The position numbers and the translations under genes were made by a program. A stretch of DNA of 64,000 bases from Micropruina sp. GTDB lineage: Bacteria; Actinomycetota; Actinomycetes; Propionibacteriales; Propionibacteriaceae. Below, piece after piece: positions 63,310 through 64,000 of this stretch (its first letter is position 1; every line of letters starts with the position of its first letter). Under the pieces are notes generated by a model. The model made no database searches. It saw nothing but the letters and a program-made list of their open reading frames with translations, and had not been told where the DNA came from. The DNA lies in contig JADJTO010000005.1 of the NCBI GenBank assembly GCA_016711105.1, forward strand, positions 1-64,000. Reading direction: 5' to 3'.

Positions 63310-64000
63310 GCCGCACCGCCCGCGCTCCAGGCGTCCGACACCATTCGGTCCAGGTCGTGCCGCATCTGCCAGTCCAGGTCACGTTCAGCAGCCGAGCCGT
63401 CCGCGACGATTCGGGCCGGATCTCCGGGACGCCGCGGCGCGATCGCCGGGTGAAGTCGATCCCGGTCACTCGCGCCATCGCGGCCATGATCTGCGCCACT
63501 GAAACACCCCTGCCGGAGCCCAGGTTGTAGACCGGCTGCAAGGCAGTGCCGGCTTCGAGGGCCTTGGCCGCGGCGACGTGCGAGTGGGCCAGGTCGGCCA
63601 CGTGCACGTAGTCCCGGACGCAGGTACCGTCCGGGGTTGGGTAGTCCTGGCCGAAGATGATCGGCACCCGCCCATCGCGCAACGCTGAGATGACTAGGGG
63701 GAACAGGTTGTGCGGAGACGAATCCCACAGCTCGGGCGACCCCGAGCCGACCACGTTGAAGTAGCGCAAGGAGGTGTGGGTGAGGCCGGTGGCCCGGGCC
63801 ACGTCGGCCAGCATCCACTCGTCCACGAGCTTGGACTCGCCGTAGGGCGACTGCGGCCGGGTCGGCGTGGTCTCGGTGACCAGGTCGACGTCCGGCGTCC
63901 CGTAGACCGCAGCCGAGGACGAGAGCACGAAGTTGGGCACCTGGGCGTCGGTGACCGCGCGCAACATCGACAGGGTGCCGTTCCCGTTCTGCTCCCAGGT
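63306..64000 (-). pseudogene. galE: UDP-glucose 4-epimerase GalE (5' end outside window; frameshift near C-terminus)
   Basis: Short-chain epimerase that interconverts UDP-galactose and UDP-glucose. Visible: VPNFVLSSSAAVYG (catalytic Ser), SPYGESKLVDEWML (YxxxK), LRYFNVVGS and DGTCVRDYVHVADL. At a 3-G run on the plus strand (63448-63450) one base appears to be missing. The correct continuation, PAIAPRRPGDPARIVAD and the final DLDRMVSDAWSAGGAA, is in another frame and its TGA overlaps the pyrophosphorylase ATG as ATGA. About 100 N-terminal residues with the NAD motif lie beyond 64000. Confidence 0.88.

Overview
The window is high-GC DNA from an actinobacterium. A WhiB-type regulator, LCP cell-wall ligase, MptB-like mannosyltransferase, 13E12/DUF222 HNH protein, DUF1707 protein and drr-style ABC exporter all point to Actinomycetota. 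Propionibacteriales is my best guess from gene content, but the genus is not established. It reads as chromosome with one insertion sequence. I saw no phage module, plasmid replication gene or CRISPR array.

Layout. 1-2043 holds the start of a lutA-lutB lactate oxidation operon whose upstream partner, rhamnulokinase rhaB, survives only as a 63-codon tail. 2.1-13.1 kb is a beta-glycosidase region: three unlike GH3 enzymes, a LacI regulator, two matching ACACGTGT-type operators, a decayed GH43 tail and an HNH gene with an expanded internal repeat. 13.2-16.5 kb holds an LCP protein, tRNA-Ser(UGA) and a quinone oxidoreductase. 16.6-20.4 kb is a heterodimeric ABC exporter pair, broken by frameshifts as written. 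20.4-25.8 kb is the assembly core of a Tad pilus operon (tadC, tadB, tadA, tadZ, cpaB) without pilin genes. 25.9-30.1 kb is a scar region with a truncated GT87 gene, an intact IS630 element with TA target duplication, a copy of a permease 3' end, and a split lipoprotein gene. 30.1-47.7 kb is mixed housekeeping: ABC-2 exporter, a DUF4921 protein, WhiB with an extra HTH, HAD phosphatase, serS, a secreted intradiol-dioxygenase-like lipoprotein, a PAP2-lipid kinase fusion, pheA, MptB-like protein, Fpg/Nei, aat, EcsC and a membrane spermidine-synthase-like protein.

47.9-59.7 kb is a myo-inositol cluster: dehydrogenases, an inosose-dehydratase-like enzyme, iolA, iolB, a ribose-type ABC importer and a divergent GntR regulator. 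A short TGTTAGKACA palindrome in two promoter regions is the likely operator. iolC and iolD are not in the window. A three-copy repeat of about 120-136 bp lies between the regulator and an isomerase gene. 59.7-64 kb is a coupled galE - UDP-sugar pyrophosphorylase - GH36 alpha-galactosidase operon that runs off the right edge.

A theme across the window is nine or so one-base indels in otherwise well-conserved genes, mostly in G or C runs. They look more like consensus sequence errors than natural decay and should be resolved before calling these genes dead. No undescribed multi-gene system is evident. The best leads are the repeat-expanded HNH protein, the inositol operator with its intergenic repeats, and the rearrangement around the IS630 element.
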